Positions 5,881-6,237 of a DNA stretch of 6,237 nt are shown piece after piece. The position numbers and the translations under genes were made by a program. Position 1 is the first letter of the stretch. Each line of letters opens with the position of its first letter. The notes under the pieces are model-generated. The model worked only from the letters and a program-made list of their open reading frames with translations, had not been told where the DNA came from and did no database searches. The DNA comes from Chloroflexota bacterium (GTDB taxonomy: Bacteria; Chloroflexota; Limnocylindria; Limnocylindrales; CSP1-4), in contig JAJYXX010000401.1 of assembly GCA_021801545.1 (NCBI GenBank), positions 1-6,237 of the forward strand, in the 5' to 3' direction.

Positions 5881-6022
5881 TCGGTGACCCATGTCCTGTC
5901 CTACGACCAGTCCTGTCAGTGTGGAATTGACCCGCTTTCGCGGACGGACGGTGGGTTCATGCACGTCACCCTGAAGCTTCGTAAAAGGAGGTGCCGCGAG
6001 CCTGACCCAGCGCCCGGGTGTC
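5881..6022. other. Intergenic segment with short repeats; possible mobile-element remnant
   Basis: No coding frame is convincing here. GTCCTGTC occurs at 5893-5900 and 5910-5917, 17 bp apart. GTCGGT occurs just to the left at 5856-5861 and again at 5880-5885 next to the DnaA-box repeat. The segment GTGTGGAATTGACCC (5919-5933) and the repetitive layout recall, from memory, terminal regions of some insertion sequences with multiple end repeats, such as the IS21 group; no transposase is present. CCGC-TTTC-GCGG at 5932-5943 is a weak hairpin. AAAAGGAGGTG at 5983-5993 is an ideal + strand ribosome binding site with no start codon at a usable distance. Confidence 0.4.
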
Positions 6023-6237
6023 TCAGTCGACTTGATGACAGGTTCCGGCCTCCGGCACCCGGTCGCTCACCGGCCAGATCAGCCAGACCCCGATCAGCAT
6101 CGTCACCACGAGCGACGCCACCGCAAGCTGGTAGGCGCCGTTGCCGAGCGACGAGAAGAACAGGAAGACGATGACGCCGTAGAGGATCTGGCCGACGACC
6201 TGCGAACCCTTGCCGACGAGCCCGTAGAGCCCGAAGA
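6023..6237 (-). CDS. MFS transporter, UMF1/Atg22-like, C-terminal end (5' part outside window)
   Basis: The - strand is open from the right edge to a TGA at 6025-6023, giving 70 residues; no start lies in the window. The visible peptide starts FGLYGLVGKGSQVVG, which resembles the conserved FFGLY-x-GK segment of UMF1-type major facilitator transporters (relatives of the yeast vacuolar effluxer Atg22). The split codon at the edge would fit another Phe. Two hydrophobic helices follow, QILYGVIVFLFFSSLG (about 16-31) and AVASLVVTMLIGVWLIW (about 38-54), matching the last two membrane helices, then a short polar tail (PVSDRVPE and beyond). It is an inner-membrane protein; its substrate is unknown, as for most bacterial members. 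The end looks intact, so whatever inserted next to it did not cut the gene. Its GC-rich codon use resembles the left-hand operon rather than the adjacent amidase pair. A generic MFS assignment is safe; the UMF1 subgroup is an inference from one motif. Confidence 0.75.
   Translation of the reverse strand, partial: FGLYGLVGKGSQVVGQILYGVIVFLFFSSLGNGAYQLAVASLVVTMLIGVWLIWPVSDRVPEAGTCHQVD

Noticed and set aside
5983..5993. Possible 16S rRNA 3' end on the - strand (CACCTCCTTTT)
   Set aside because: Only about ten bases match; the upstream sequence does not resemble the conserved end of 16S rRNA.
1..6237. CRISPR arrays, tRNA genes, riboswitches, toxin-antitoxin pairs
   Set aside because: I found no regularly spaced long repeats, no tRNA-like cloverleaf with the T-arm GTTCRANYC motif in place, and no recognisable riboswitch core or toxin/antitoxin family.

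Overview
The window is a GC-rich bacterial chromosome segment. The first two thirds is very GC-rich, with strong G/C preference at third codon positions and tightly packed, overlapping genes. This suits a high-GC Chloroflexota or Actinomycetota-type bacterium. No marker gene here fixes the phylum, so that placement is inference.

Region 1 (1-4113, + strand) reads as one co-directional operon of five genes. It holds the C-terminal part of a CCA-adding tRNA nucleotidyltransferase with an HD domain (cut by the left window edge), a small TPR protein with a basic tail, a UDP-glucose 4-epimerase (galE), and two different classical short-chain dehydrogenases. Junctions are ATGA overlaps or gaps of 14-16 nt, so translational coupling is likely. 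A perfect 12-bp inverted repeat 57 nt after the last stop is a plausible operon end.

Region 2 (4114-4515) is a non-coding gap of about 400 nt between convergent genes. It carries that hairpin, a perfect DnaA-box-like 9-mer and a second smaller hairpin.

Region 3 (4516-5880, - strand) is a two-gene unit. A secreted Amidase_6-like cysteine hydrolase comes first, followed 13 nt later by a membrane-anchored or secreted protein of unknown function. The unit is clearly less GC-rich than its neighbours and has its own candidate promoter and strong ribosome binding site. A 13-bp direct repeat containing a perfect DnaA box lies on each side of it; the right copy overlaps the proposed -35 element. This looks like a recently acquired cargo module, possibly under DnaA-type control.

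Region 4 (5881-6237) has about 140 nt of short-repeat sequence that may be the end of a decayed mobile element. It is followed by the C-terminal 70 residues of an MFS transporter (UMF1/Atg22-like) on the - strand, cut by the right edge.

The best candidates for something new are the exported two-gene module and its flanking DnaA-box repeats. The + strand operon is ordinary housekeeping and metabolism.
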